Assembly (NCBI RefSeq): GCF_038622445.1
Contig: NZ_CP152019.1
Location: forward strand, 1,319,001-1,383,000
DNA length: 64,000 nucleotides
Source of the DNA: Sporosarcina sp. FSL K6-1522
Lineage (GTDB): Bacteria > Bacillota > Bacilli > Bacillales_A > Planococcaceae
Reading direction: 5' to 3'
The position numbers and the translations under genes were made by a program. Under the pieces are notes generated by a model. That model saw nothing but the letters and a program-made list of their open reading frames with translations. It was not told the DNA's origin and did not search any database. Positions 53,901 to 63,466 of this stretch are shown in pieces. The stretch's first letter is position 1. Every line of letters starts with the position of its first letter.

Positions 53901-55205
53901 ATGATAAAGCAGAAGGCTGCTGTAACGATGTTATCTTCATTTCAGTGGCTTTTTTTTATTTTTGTTAACACAGTTGTTGTGCCAATATCTGTAGGGACGA
54001 TGTTCCAGCTTCCTGCGGAAACCATTGAAATGACGATAAGATGTTCTTTTATTTTTACGGGGCTCGCTTGTATTTTACAAGCGTGGATTGGGCATCGTTA
54101 TCCTTTACTAGAAGGTCCTTCAGGGCTCATGTGGGGACTGTTATTGAATATGGGGTTATCAGCTTCCGTGCTTGGATTGGATTTTGCAACTGTCGGGGGA
54201 GGTATTGCGACCGGCATTCTGCTGGCAGGTGCTGTAACCGTATTAATTGCAGTGTTTAATCTCATTACTGTCGTCCAAAAAATCATTACGCCGATGGTGA
54301 TGAGTGTTTATGTGTTTTTATTAACATTCCATTTGATTTTTATATTTTTTAAAGGAATGTTTAAGATTAGCGAAAACGGCACATTAGATCTGCCAGTTAG
54401 TTTGTTTTCAATAGGTGTTGTTATTTTTGTTAGCCTCCTAAAGATTAAAGGCGGCAAAAATATTGGAAACTTTTCGATTCTGATTGGAATTGTTGTGGGA
54501 TGGTTTTTCTATCAGATGCTTTTTCCAGGTGATGTTTCGGCGGAGGGCACGGCTAGCGCAGCGTTGACATTCTTTCCTTTTGGTATGCCCAACTTGGAAT
54601 ATGGCATTATTTTCGTTGCTTTTGTAGCAGGTCTTTTGAATTTAACGAACACTTTTGCATCCATTGAGGCTGCTGCCGCTTTGTATAAGGAAAAAGCCGA
54701 ACATGGTCAATATAGAAGGTCGATTTTTGTAACGGGGCTGTTTGCGTTCGTCTCTGCGGTGTTTGGGTTGATTCCTTTTACGCCTTTTACATCTACGATT
54801 GGCTTTTTGGAAAGCACAAGTTTATTAAAAAGAGCGCCGTTTATTATTAGCGGTTTTATGTTTATGTTATTAGGATTTGTTCCTCCATTGGTCAGTTTTT
54901 TAGGAACGATGCCACTCACGGTAGGCAATGCCGTGTTATTTGTGGCTTATCTTCAGCTGTTTGGGACTTCGTTAAATAGTTTAAAGGGTACGCTTTTTAA
55001 TTCGGTAACGATTTTCCGCTTGGCCGGCCCAGTGCTGATTGGTGTTAGTATTATGAATATCCCACCAGAGCTGTTTGGGAGTATGCCAATGTTGGTCCAG
55101 CCGTTAATTAGTAATGGTTTAATCATGGGTGTTTTCATCTCCATTTTTATGGAGAAGTGTATTAACTGGAATAAGTTGACGGTCGAATTAGAAGTGGGGC
55201 AGTAG
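53901..55205 (+). CDS. NCS2-family xanthine/uracil-type permease
   Basis: 434 residues, about 12-14 helices, of the nucleobase:cation symporter-2 family. Seen are FIFVNTVVVPISVGTMFQLP, an RYPLLEGPSGLMWG block, and AGLLNLTNTFASIEAAAALY, which replaces the usual NxGxT motif region. It should import a purine such as xanthine, hypoxanthine or urate. ATG 53901 is used; in-frame GTG 53886 is possible. It probably extends the substrate range of the island. Confidence 0.82.
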   Translation: MIKQKAAVTMLSSFQWLFFIFVNTVVVPISVGTMFQLPAETIEMTIRCSFIFTGLACILQAWIGHRYPLLEGPSGLMWGLLLNMGLSASVLGLDFATVGGGIATGILLAGAVTVLIAVFNLITVVQKIITPMVMSVYVFLLTFHLIFIFFKGMFKISENGTLDLPVSLFSIGVVIFVSLLKIKGGKNIGNFSILIGIVVGWFFYQMLFPGDVSAEGTASAALTFFPFGMPNLEYGIIFVAFVAGLLNLTNTFASIEAAAALYKEKAEHGQYRRSIFVTGLFAFVSAVFGLIPFTPFTSTIGFLESTSLLKRAPFIISGFMFMLLGFVPPLVSFLGTMPLTVGNAVLFVAYLQLFGTSLNSLKGTLFNSVTIFRLAGPVLIGVSIMNIPPELFGSMPMLVQPLISNGLIMGVFISIFMEKCINWNKLTVELEVGQ

Positions 55206-55403
55206 GCGGATTCCTAGGTAGGCTGCGCCCCTCTTTGATTCCGTTGCTCTCCACTCCAATCAACTAAGAGAGTGGGGAAACGTATAAATTCAACTTATCT
55301 TATATAGAAGGGGTTCCATCATTATTTTTCCTGAATATATCCTCCTTTATGGTAAGGGAGCATCATATATGTTTAAATAGTACATATAGGTAGTATTTTC
55401 AGT

Positions 55404-55600
55404 TTATTATCGTTCGGCAGAAAACACTCGCTGAACAAAAATAAAGCCTCCGGCGGATGTCACAGATTTTTTAGAGGGACTAAGAAGGCAGTCTAAGTAC
55501 GCGACGTCTTGAAGGGTTCGATTCGCAACGGCTGCATGACCAACATCCTGTTGGCTCCAGCTCGAAAAAAATCTGGACGCAATTACGCCGAGGCGTAATT
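55404..55600 (+). repeat. dispersed palindrome-ended element, variant copy
   Basis: Has GCCTCCGGCGGATGTCACAG and the terminal palindrome AATTACGCCGAGGCGTAATT (55581-55600). Its middle is replaced by a longer GGCAGTCTAAGTACGCGACG ... GGCTGCATGACCAACATCCT segment that resembles the inverted copy at 19015. It fills most of the 457-bp gap before glcB. Confidence 0.8.
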
Positions 55601-55662
55601 GATTTAGATGGTGTTGGTCATTGTGCGATGAGCAATAGTTAAAACTAAGGGGGATGTAAGAA

Positions 55663-57852
55663 ATGCAGAATTATGTAAAAATCGGTGACATTCAAGTGTC
55701 ACAAATCCTTTATGATTTTATTAATTTAGAAGCGCTACCTGGGACGGGAGTAGAACAAGGGGAGTTCTGGTCTGGTTTGGATGCGGTGATTCATGAACTA
55801 GCGCCAGAAAACAAACAATTATTGGCGGAGCGAGCTCAATTACAAACGGCTATTAATAACTGGCATGTAGAGCATAAAGAGACATTCAATTTCGATGATT
55901 ATAAAGCATTTTTGCAAGAAATCGGCTATTTAGAGCCAAAAGTAGAAGACTTTGACGTGACGACTGAAAATGTGGACGCTGAAGTTGCTGTACAAGCTGG
56001 ACCACAGTTAGTAGTGCCGGTGAACAATGCACGTTATGCGCTCAACGCTGCTAACGCGCGCTGGGGAAGTCTTTATGATGCGTTGTACGGAACAGATGCG
56101 ATTAGTGATGACAACGGAGCCGAGGCAGGGAAAAGCTATAACCCGGTCCGCGGTAACAAAGTCGTTGCTTTTGCGAAAAACTTTTTAGATGAAGCTGTCG
56201 CATTAACGAATGCGTCGCATACACAAGTCGAAAAATATGCAATTGTTGACGGTCAATTAGTAGCAACGCTTACGGATGGAACTACGGCATCTTTAGCGGA
56301 TTCAGGAAAATTGGTCGGTTACAATGGACAGCCTGAAGAACCAACGGCGATATTGCTTGTGAATAACGGCATGCATATTGAAATTCAAATCGATCGGAAT
56401 GATTCCATTGGTAAGGATGACGCAGCTGGCGTGAAAGATGTGTACTTAGAATCAGCATTGTCGACGATTATGGACTGTGAGGATTCCGTTGCTGCGGTCG
56501 ATGCGGAAGATAAAGTACTCGTTTATCGTAACTGGTTAGGTTTGATGAAAGGTGATTTAGCTGAAAGCTTCGAAAAAGGTGGTAAAACGATTACACGTAC
56601 ATTAAATCCTGATCGTACGTATACGTCGACAAATGGGGAAGCGATTACGTTACCTGCGCGTTCGCTAATGTTCGTTCGTAACGTGGGTCATTTAATGACG
56701 AATAGTGCTGTACTTGATCGAGAGGGAGAGGAAGTTCCGGAAGGTATTTTAGATGGTGTCATTACATCGTTAATTGCGAAACATAATTTACGTGATGACA
56801 ATAGCTTAAAAAACTCTGATCATGGCTCTGTTTACATCGTGAAGCCGAAAATGCATGGATCGAAAGAGGTAGCTTTTGCGAATAAGCTATTCAATCGTGT
56901 GGAAGATTTACTCGGTTTACAACGTTATACGCTGAAAATTGGTGTGATGGATGAAGAGCGTCGTACGTCCCTAAACTTAAAAGCGTGTATTCATGAAGTG
57001 AAAGAACGAATTGCTTTCATTAACACAGGATTCCTTGACCGTACGGGGGATGAAATGCACACGTCCATGGAAGCAGGTGCGATGATTCGTAAAAGTGATA
57101 TGAAAGCAACGACTTGGTTACAAGCTTATGAGTCGTCTAACGTCGCTGTCGGCATCGATTGCGGATTACCGGGTCATGCGCAAATCGGTAAAGGGATGTG
57201 GGCGATGCCTGACTTAATGTCGGCAATGCTGGAACAAAAAATTGGACATCCTAAATCGGGCGCGAATACAGCATGGGTTCCATCGCCAACGGCAGCAACT
57301 TTGCATGCCCTTCATTACCACCAAGTGGATGTCAGTGAAGTGCAAAAAGGAGTTTCTAGCTCAAAAGATTTTCAAGATGATATTTTGCAGCTACCGATTA
57401 ACGAAAGCCCGAACTGGACTGCGGAAGAGATTCAAAATGAACTTGATAATAATGCACAAGGAATTTTAGGCTATGTTGTACGTTGGATTGACCAAGGTGT
57501 AGGTTGCTCTAAGGTGCCTGATATTAATGATGTTGGTCTAATGGAAGACCGTGCAACATTACGAATTTCAAGCCAACATATTGCAAACTGGCTACACCAA
57601 GGCATTTGTACAAATGCTCAAGTAGAAGAAACGATGAGGCGTATGGCGAAAGTGGTTGACGAACAAAATGCTGGAGACGCATTGTATCGTCCAATGGCGC
57701 CTAACTTTGACGATTCAGTCGCATTTGCAGCAGCTTGTGATCTTGTATTCGAAGGATATAATCAGCCAAATGGTTATACGGAGCCGATTTTGCATCAGCG
57801 CCGTATTGAAGCAAAAGCGAAGTATGGAACGGTTACTGCTGGAGGGCGGTAA
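55663..57852 (+). CDS. glcB: malate synthase G
   Basis: 729 residues, the normal length of the G isoform. Features are [56 protein letters not shown] (Mg-ligand acids), [58 protein letters not shown] and [21 protein letters not shown]. It condenses glyoxylate with acetyl-CoA to malate. Beside the allantoin genes it would salvage the glyoxylate they release. AAGGGGGAT precedes the start. Confidence 0.96.
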   Translation: MQNYVKIGDIQVSQILYDFINLEALPGTGVEQGEFWSGLDAVIHELAPENKQLLAERAQLQTAINNWHVEHKETFNFDDYKAFLQEIGYLEPKVEDFDVTTENVDAEVAVQAGPQLVVPVNNARYALNAANARWGSLYDALYGTDAISDDNGAEAGKSYNPVRGNKVVAFAKNFLDEAVALTNASHTQVEKYAIVDGQLVATLTDGTTASLADSGKLVGYNGQPEEPTAILLVNNGMHIEIQIDRNDSIGKDDAAGVKDVYLESALSTIMDCEDSVAAVDAEDKVLVYRNWLGLMKGDLAESFEKGGKTITRTLNPDRTYTSTNGEAITLPARSLMFVRNVGHLMTNSAVLDREGEEVPEGILDGVITSLIAKHNLRDDNSLKNSDHGSVYIVKPKMHGSKEVAFANKLFNRVEDLLGLQRYTLKIGVMDEERRTSLNLKACIHEVKERIAFINTGFLDRTGDEMHTSMEAGAMIRKSDMKATTWLQAYESSNVAVGIDCGLPGHAQIGKGMWAMPDLMSAMLEQKIGHPKSGANTAWVPSPTAATLHALHYHQVDVSEVQKGVSSSKDFQDDILQLPINESPNWTAEEIQNELDNNAQGILGYVVRWIDQGVGCSKVPDINDVGLMEDRATLRISSQHIANWLHQGICTNAQVEETMRRMAKVVDEQNAGDALYRPMAPNFDDSVAFAAACDLVFEGYNQPNGYTEPILHQRRIEAKAKYGTVTAGGR

Positions 57853-57878
57853 CGTGTAAGGATAGGCTCTATGATAAA

Positions 57879-57923
57879 GGCGACACATCTCGCGGATATT
57901 TCCGTGGATGTGTTGCTTTTTTT
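57879..57923 (+). terminator. glcB terminator
   Basis: GGCGACACATC and GATGTGTTGCT form the stem (one G-U), followed by TTTTTTT. Confidence 0.88.
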
Positions 57924-57949
57924 AGGGTGCGTGTTGGTTATGAATGACA

Positions 57950-58157
57950 AACCGCGCAATGAGTGCTGCTAACCGATCAAAGTCACTTGCGAACCGCGCA
58001 ATGAGTGCTGCTAACCGATCAAAGTCACTTGCGAACCGCGCAATGAGTGCTGCGAACCGATCAAAGTCACTCGCGAACCGCGCAATGAGTGCTGCGAACC
58101 GATCAAAGTCACTCGCGAACCGCGCAATGAGAGTTGAAAGTCGGGAGTCACTTGTAC
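57950..58157. repeat. 42-bp tandem array built of 21-bp half-units (array 2)
   Basis: Four units of exactly 42 bp start at 57950, 57992, 58034 and 58076, with a decayed fifth from 58118. Each unit is two 21-bp halves: AACCGCGCAATGAGTGCTGC + T/G and AACCGATCAAAGTCACTTGC + G. Units 1-2 and 3-4 differ at two positions. The AACC plus GCGCAA(A/T)GAG core and period are shared with 2489-2606. Both strands are open through it only because of the repeat; it is not considered coding. Confidence 0.88.
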
Positions 58158-58185
58158 CATGAAAAAAGCAGCACACCCTATGATT

Positions 58186-58236
58186 AAAGACATCTTCCGG
58201 TTAGCTCATCTGAGCATATAAGGAGATGTCTTTTTG
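58186..58236. terminator. terminator downstream of the phospholipase-like gene
   Basis: AAAGACATCT and AGATGTCTTT form the stem with TTTTT on the plus side and A-rich sequence opposite, so it can serve the minus-strand gene ending at 58267. Confidence 0.75.
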
Positions 58237-58266
58237 ATACGTATAAAATGAGTGACGTTTCGCGAA

Positions 58267-58557
58267 TCACCATCTGAAGGTATTACATGTAATAAATGTT
58301 TGCATTTTGATGTAATGATAGAGAAGACGGGCATGCCTTCCTTCTTTTGTGCATGAATCGATATGAGGTCGTAAACGGCAAAGAAATTCTTGATCACATT
58401 CGCATGGACTTCTGCCTTTACGGTAACATATGTCATGTGCTTTACAAGCTGCATCCACAGCATTTATGGGAGCACCAGGCCCATTGCAACCGGGCCCGCA
58501 CCAGTTATACCCCGGTAAGACACAAAAGCGAAATCTTCTACGTCTGTTCCGTTGCAA
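58267..58557 (-). CDS. phospholipase A2-like protein (parvovirus VP1-type family)
   Basis: 96 residues. A basic N-terminus (RNRRRRFRF) leads into LPGYNWCGPGCNGPGAPINAVDAACKAHDICY, the calcium-loop plus D-xx-C-xx-HD active-site arrangement of secreted PLA2 enzymes, then CECDQEFLCRL, a second cysteine-rich helix. Similar small proteins are known in Bacillus as parvovirus coat VP1-like or PLA2-like; their role is not established. TTG 58557 is the likely start, eight bases from AGGAAGGAGG; the ATG at 58584 lies ahead of that site. There is no signal peptide. Confidence 0.78.
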   Translation of the reverse strand: MQRNRRRRFRFCVLPGYNWCGPGCNGPGAPINAVDAACKAHDICYRKGRSPCECDQEFLCRLRPHIDSCTKEGRHARLLYHYIKMQTFITCNTFRW

Positions 58558-58675
58558 AACAAAATCCTCCTTCCTATATTTCATAGCCTTTACTCTACTG
58601 TATTCACAGGTGAATCATTACGTATAAACGCTTACCTACGGGGTTTGGCATTCTTTAAGCCATATTTTGAATAAC

Positions 58676-58868
58676 TTTTATCTTCATTCAGCAGAAGACT
58701 CTCACCTAGATAGGTGGCGAGATAAATATGGTTTTATTTTTTGTTCAGTGGGTGTTCAAACGCCTGCTGAACGAAGATAAAGCCTCCGGCGGATGTCACA
58801 GATTTTTTAGGGGAGCTTTTCGAGCAAGCTCGAAAAAAATCTGGAATCAATTACGCCGAGGCGTAATT
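58676..58868 (+). repeat. dispersed palindrome-ended element, fourth full copy
   Basis: Parallels the copy at 20214-20415 along its length: GATAGGTGGCGAGATAAATA, GTTCAGTGGGTGTTCAAACG, GCCTCCGGCGGATGTCACAG, inner hairpin GAGCTTTTCGAGCAAGCTCG and terminal palindrome at 58849-58868. It ends 40 bases before the PadR operator. Confidence 0.85.
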
Positions 58869-58907
58869 GATTCTATTCGGATATTGACGAAAATCTTCCT
58901 ATTGACG

Positions 58908-58945
58908 ACTATTATGTTATACGTTATATCGCATAACATAATAGT
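58908..58945 (+). promoter_or_regulatory. PadR operator/promoter
   Basis: ACTATTATGTTAT and ATAACATAATAGT are perfect 13-base arms around 12 bases. TTGACG (58902-58907) and TTATAT (58924-58929) give a promoter with a 16-base spacer, the -10 lying between the arms. The arms contain the ATGT/ACAT steps common in PadR sites, so autorepression is likely. Confidence 0.75.
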
Positions 58946-58957
58946 GGGGTGACGGAC

Positions 58958-59278
58958 ATGAAATATGCGGGTGGACCGATGACGGAAGCGATGTATTATG
59001 TATTGTTGACGTTGATGAATCCGAGTCATGGCTATGGGTTGATGAGCGCCATTACAGAAGTGTCAAATGGTAGGGTCAATATGGGGCCGGGTACGTTATA
59101 TGGGGTTCTTGCACGTATGCAAAAAGAAGGGCTCATTGTTCTAGCAGAAAATGATGGTCGTCGCAAAACGTATGCAATTACGTCTGATGGTGAGCAGGCA
59201 TTACGGCAGGAATATCAACGCTTGGCGGCGATGATTGAAGATGGGGCAATCTTGAGGGAAGGTGATCATCATAGGTAG
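58958..59278 (+). CDS. PadR-family transcriptional regulator
   Basis: 106 residues with the winged-helix PadR domain: MTEAMYYVLLTLMNPSHGYGLM, VNMGPGTLYGVLARMQKEGLI and RRKTYAITSDGEQAL. ATG 58958 follows AGTGGGG at nine bases; GTG 58949 is an alternative. It overlaps the DUF2812 gene by 17 bases, a PadR-DUF2812 pairing seen widely in Bacillota, where PadR represses the pair. Confidence 0.9.
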   Translation: MKYAGGPMTEAMYYVLLTLMNPSHGYGLMSAITEVSNGRVNMGPGTLYGVLARMQKEGLIVLAENDGRRKTYAITSDGEQALRQEYQRLAAMIEDGAILREGDHHR

Positions 59279-60437
59279 GAAGAAAAGGAAAATACTAGTG
59301 GATAGTTGGCGTTTAGGCGAGCATGAAAGCTGGTTTTCGGATATGGCACGGGAAGGCTGGAATTTACAAAAAATAGGTGTCTTTTTTGCTTGTTTTGAGC
59401 AAGGAGAATGCAAAGAAACGCGTTATCGAATTGACACAACTTCGAATAAAAAGATGTCGGCTGGGGATAAGGAAATGTTTCAAGAAGCGGGTTGGACACA
59501 TGTTACCAAGTATGGCGACTTCAATGTTTTTTCATCACCGACGGAATTGCAAGCACCTGAATTGCATACGGATCCAGCGGAACAGGCTTATACATTGCAA
59601 GAGTGGGCCAAAAAAATTCGAAAGAATACCGTGATGACAGTTATTCTGTGCACACTAATTATAGCAATATTAGTATCTCTATGGTACTTTGACAGGACGC
59701 CTTATCTAACAATCATCAAAGGGGATTTACTTTCGATAGTTGTGATAATTACTTTAGTATCCTCAGCGTATACGATGCTACAAGCTAATTTCTCAATTCG
59801 TAGATTAAGGAAAGCGTTACTAGAAGGAAGTCTAATTGATCATCATGCGGCATGGAGAAAGAAAAGGTGGACAACGCTTGCTATTCAAGGATTTCTCATT
59901 GCATTGGCGATAATCAATATTTCATTATTAGTGGCACAAATTATGCTAGAAAAGGTATAGACGCTTCCAGCAGATAGTGCTGATTTACCAATAGTTCGCT
60001 TGGCGGATATTGAACAAAATCCAAATATGATTCAAGAAGAACTACTAGACAGTTTAAATCAATACACGTTTAACTGGAGCCTAGTTGCACCGCTACAGTA
60101 TGAGTCATATGAACATGGCATTGTTCCTGACCAACTTTGGGAAGATGAGAATGAACCCTATTCACCGAGTATCAATACGCAAGTTTACAAATTGAATTTC
60201 CCTTCTATGAAGGAAAAGCTGCTCGTTGATTTGGCACGGATTAATCATTTTAGGGAAGCGATAAGTAAGGTAGAAAGTGATGTTTTCGATATCCTGTATA
60301 TTCGTCAGGAAGATGGATTCAAGGAAGTCATTGCGGCGAAAGGCAGTGGGGTTATACATGTGAATTATTACGGCTATGCAGATATGGAGCGTATTTTGGA
60401 AGCGGTGGAAGAGAAATTGGCTTTGATTGAGAAGTAA
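59262..60437 (+). pseudogene. DUF2812 membrane protein gene with one in-frame TAG
   Basis: One frame, 391 codons plus stop, is open except for TAG at 59958-59960. The first part (232 residues) has a DUF2812 domain (ILVDSWRLGEHESWFSDMAREGWNLQKI) and three transmembrane helices. Right after the TAG the same frame goes on with TLPADSADLPIVRLADIEQNP and a soluble domain of about 150 residues. The second part has no ribosome binding site or ATG near its start, so it is the C-terminal domain of the same protein. Unless the stop is read through, only the membrane part is made. Confidence 0.78.
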
Positions 60438-60578
60438 GCTTGTCAGCGCAATAGTAAAGTTGTCTACCCAGTTCGCGGAATGTTCGCTTACTCGCATGCA
60501 TTTCAGTATAATACAATATGACTAAATGAGTGACAGCTCCCTCCTAGTCGATTACCGATACTAAAGGGGTTTCAATTT

Positions 60579-61247
60579 ATGAATATACCGATTCTTTATG
60601 AAGATAATCATTTGCTGCTAGTAGAAAAGCCCGTAAATATTCCTGTGCAAGGTGACGATAGTCGGGATGCAGATATACTGACATTGTTAAAAGAAGATAT
60701 AAAGGTTCGTTATCAGAAGCCAGGCAATGTGTATTTAGGGCTTGTGCATCGTTTGGATCGCCCGGTTGGTGGTGCTATGGTGTTTGCGAAAACGTCGAAG
60801 GCAGCTTCCCGCTTATCGGATATCTTGCGAAAAAGAGAGTTGGATCGAACGTATTTGGCAGTTGTTAGAGGGGTTCCGCATAAGAAAAGGGGCACAATGG
60901 AGCATTATCTCTATAAAGACACGAAGCAAAACAAAGTGCATGCGGTTGCGGCGAATCATGCGAATGCGAAACAAGCCATTCTTGATTACGAAGTGATTAG
61001 CAGCACCGAAGAGCTAAGTCTTCTGTCTATTCGTCTCCATACGGGGCGCTCCCACCAAATCCGCGTACAGCTTTCTACATCTGGCTATCCACTCTATGGT
61101 GATCAAAAATATGGTCAACACGTCAATCGCCCGGGTCAACAAATTGCTTTATGGTCGCATAAGCTAGAATTTGTTCATCCAACAACGAAAGAAGTTGTTG
61201 AAGTACAGTCACAGCCGCCGAACGAATATCCGTGGAATCTATTTTGA
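60579..61247 (+). CDS. RluA-family pseudouridine synthase
   Basis: 222 residues with the catalytic motif GLVHRLDRPVGG (Asp about 60), HTGRSHQIRVQL (about 153-164) and GDQKYG. It has no N-terminal S4 domain, so it belongs to the short, stand-alone type. The RNA target cannot be read from the sequence. Monocistronic, with AAAGGGG upstream and a terminator after it. Confidence 0.9.
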   Translation: MNIPILYEDNHLLLVEKPVNIPVQGDDSRDADILTLLKEDIKVRYQKPGNVYLGLVHRLDRPVGGAMVFAKTSKAASRLSDILRKRELDRTYLAVVRGVPHKKRGTMEHYLYKDTKQNKVHAVAANHANAKQAILDYEVISSTEELSLLSIRLHTGRSHQIRVQLSTSGYPLYGDQKYGQHVNRPGQQIALWSHKLEFVHPTTKEVVEVQSQPPNEYPWNLF

Positions 61248-61257
61248 CATAACAATA

Positions 61258-61300
61258 GGACGCCTCATTTCCCATGCTCGGGATGAATGAGGCGTCTTAT
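61258..61300 (+). terminator. terminator after the pseudouridine synthase gene
   Basis: GGACGCCTCATT pairs with AATGAGGCGTC(T), with CCCATGCTCGGG forming an inner loop stem. It can also serve the convergent tetR gene. Confidence 0.82.
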
Positions 61301-61328
61301 TTATGTTATTTAGGCACCCTGCGCTTTT

Positions 61329-61943
61329 TTATTCATACACACCTTCAGTATACAGACCCGTAAGCGTAGCAGCGATGTCATGAATATCGTCTGAAACTTC
61401 ATCGAGCACTAAATCCCACATCAGTTGCTCGTTCATATAAAACCAGCCCTTGGCGAGCAAATTGGCATTGCCGTGTCTCTTTGCCAGCCCCGCCTGTTGG
61501 ACGTAGGTGATGTCTTTTGTAATCCCGCCAATGAAGCGCGTGCGGATTTGATTCCACTTGTCTTGCACAATTTCAGATACACCGATTGCTTCTTTGATGA
61601 GACGCATCATGTCTTTTTCATCGAGGGCTGATTGCAGAAAAAGGCGCGTTTGCTCGTTGATTTGCGCGTAGGCCTCTTGCTTAGTTTGTGGATGAAAAGG
61701 GAGATCTGCTACTTCATACATTTTCGTCATAATGTCTTCCATGACAACTGTGAATAGCTCGTCTTTGTTTTGAAAATATAAATAGGCTGTGCCATAGCCT
61801 GTCTTGGCCAGCGCATTAATTTGCGTCATCGTTGCTTTTTGAAAGCCCTTTTCTAAGAATACTGCGCGACCTGCATGCAACAGATTCTCCCGCGTTTGTA
61901 AGGCTTTTAGCTGTCGTTTGGAGAGGACGTCGGTTTTGTCCAT
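61329..61943 (-). CDS. TetR-family regulator, probably of the kynurenine genes
   Basis: 204 residues. The N-terminal helix-turn-helix has TRENLLHAGRAVFLEKGFQKATMTQINALAKTGYGTAYLYFQNKDELF (about 18-65), followed by a helical ligand domain. It is divergent from kynU with a complex palindrome between, so it most likely represses kynU-kynA and itself. Its ligand may be kynurenine or a tryptophan metabolite; this is inference. Confidence 0.85.
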   Translation of the reverse strand: MDKTDVLSKRQLKALQTRENLLHAGRAVFLEKGFQKATMTQINALAKTGYGTAYLYFQNKDELFTVVMEDIMTKMYEVADLPFHPQTKQEAYAQINEQTRLFLQSALDEKDMMRLIKEAIGVSEIVQDKWNQIRTRFIGGITKDITYVQQAGLAKRHGNANLLAKGWFYMNEQLMWDLVLDEVSDDIHDIAATLTGLYTEGVYE

Positions 61944-62013
61944 TACGCACCCATCCTTTCATTACTAGATTCTACTCTATGTAGTTTACCGTATAACGAT
62001 AATAGTGGCAATT

Positions 62014-62054
62014 CAGTCAATGATATAATGTCAATGACATAATGTCATTGACTG
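62014..62054. promoter_or_regulatory. nested operator between tetR and kynU
   Basis: Outer arms CAGTCAATGA (62014-62023) and TCATTGACTG (62045-62054) enclose a perfect 13-bp palindrome ATGTCAATGACAT (62028-62040). The GTCAATGA step thus appears three times, twice direct and once inverted. TATAAT is at 62024-62029 between the outer arms. Confidence 0.72.
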
Positions 62055-62117
62055 CTAATCTGTCATCCTGCTATAGTATCAATATACAGAAAACTTAGAT
62101 ATGAAGGAGTGGCAGTT

Positions 62118-63401
62118 GTGACAATGAATGAACAGCTAACAAAAGACTATGCAAAAAAGTTGGATCAACAAAATGACTTGAAAACTTATCGTGATGAATT
62201 TTATATCCAACCGGACTCCATATATTTTGATGGGAACTCCCTTGGTTTGCTATCGAAACGAGCAGAATCTACGTTAATGCAGTTATTTGATTCCTGGAAA
62301 CAGTATGGCATTGACGGTTGGACAAACGGTGAACACCCTTGGTTTTATCTGTCCGAAAAATTAGGTGCGGCGAATGCACCACTTGTAGGGGCACAGCCGG
62401 AAGAGGTTGTTGTGACAGGTTCGACGACGGTAAACTTGCATCAACTCGTTTCTACTTTTTATCAACCAGAAGGAACGAAAACGAAAATATTGGCGGATGA
62501 ATTAAATTTCCCATCGGATATTTATGCGCTAAAAAGCCAGTTGCAACTACATGGCTATGACCCGGCGGAGCATCTTGTGCAAGTGGAAAGTCAAGATGGG
62601 CGAACACTTCAAGAAGAGGATATTATCGAAGCTATGACGGATGACATTGCACTGATTGTGTTGCCGAGCGTGTTATATCGCAGTGGACAATTATTGGATA
62701 TGCAACGACTGACAGCTGCTGCACATCAACGTGGCATTGTAATTGGCTTTGATTTATGTCATTCAGTTGGTTCGATTCCTCATGCATTGAGCGACTGGGA
62801 TGTGGATTTTGCTTTCTGGTGTACCTATAAGCATTTGAATGGTGGACCGGGTTCTGTAGGCGGTTTGTATGTCAACAGGAAGCATTTCGGGACAGCGCCT
62901 GGACTTGCCGGTTGGTTTAGCTCGAACAAAGACAAACAATTTGATATGGAACATATACTAACACCTGCCGCTGATTCGGGTGCTTATCAAATGGGTACAC
63001 CACATGTTCTCAGCTTGGCACCACTTTTAGGATCACTATCTATTTTTAATGAAGTAGGCATTGAGGCAGTGCGGGCACAATCTTTAAAACTAACGAACTA
63101 CTTTATGATGCTAATCGACGCAGAGTTAGGCGATTATAGTTTTGTTGTGGCAAACCCAAGGGATGCAGCGACTAGAGGTGGACATATCTATTTAGAGCAT
63201 GCAGAAGCAGCACGTATTTGTAAGGCGTTAAAAGCAAATCATGTCATTCCGGATTTCCGTACACCAAATGGCATTCGTTTAGCGCCTGTTGCGCTCTACA
63301 ATACATTTGAAGAAGTGTGGGAAGTTGTGCAAATTCTGAAAACGATTATGGAAGAAGAGCAATACAAGAAGTTTGAGAATAAGCGTGATGTGGTTGCATA
63401 A
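62118..63401 (+). CDS. kynU: kynureninase
   Basis: 427 residues, PLP enzyme cutting kynurenine to anthranilate and alanine. Blocks are [15 protein letters not shown] (about 30), [14 protein letters not shown] [25 protein letters not shown] with the cofactor Asp, [19 protein letters not shown] with the PLP lysine (about 238), and [14 protein letters not shown] 62118, eight bases after AAGGAG, is the likely start; ATG 62124 is possible. First gene of a kyn operon. Confidence 0.92.
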   Translation: MTMNEQLTKDYAKKLDQQNDLKTYRDEFYIQPDSIYFDGNSLGLLSKRAESTLMQLFDSWKQYGIDGWTNGEHPWFYLSEKLGAANAPLVGAQPEEVVVTGSTTVNLHQLVSTFYQPEGTKTKILADELNFPSDIYALKSQLQLHGYDPAEHLVQVESQDGRTLQEEDIIEAMTDDIALIVLPSVLYRSGQLLDMQRLTAAAHQRGIVIGFDLCHSVGSIPHALSDWDVDFAFWCTYKHLNGGPGSVGGLYVNRKHFGTAPGLAGWFSSNKDKQFDMEHILTPAADSGAYQMGTPHVLSLAPLLGSLSIFNEVGIEAVRAQSLKLTNYFMMLIDAELGDYSFVVANPRDAATRGGHIYLEHAEAARICKALKANHVIPDFRTPNGIRLAPVALYNTFEEVWEVVQILKTIMEEEQYKKFENKRDVVA

Positions 63402-63424
63402 AGTAATGTGCAACCTATAGCATG

Positions 63425-63440
63425 AAGAAAGCGCTTTCTT
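63425..63440. promoter_or_regulatory. palindrome between kynU and kynA, cre-like
   Basis: AAGAAAGCGCTTTCTT is a perfect 16-bp palindrome. It differs from the core cre pattern TGAAAGCGCTTTCT at the first base, so it may be a CcpA site; a simple intercistronic hairpin is an alternative. Confidence 0.4.
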
Positions 63441-63466
63441 TAATTGATAAACTAGGAGGAATAATA

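Noticed and set aside
57922..58176. Open frames on both strands with 14-residue repeats (NRAMSAANRSKSLA type)
   Set aside because: They arise from the 42-bp DNA repeat, whose length is a multiple of three; both strands are open in the same place and no ribosome binding site fits.
60000..60437. Independent gene for a 145-residue protein
   Set aside because: It is in the same frame as the DUF2812 gene, begins at a TTG without a ribosome binding site, and the coding signal continues upstream to the in-frame TAG.
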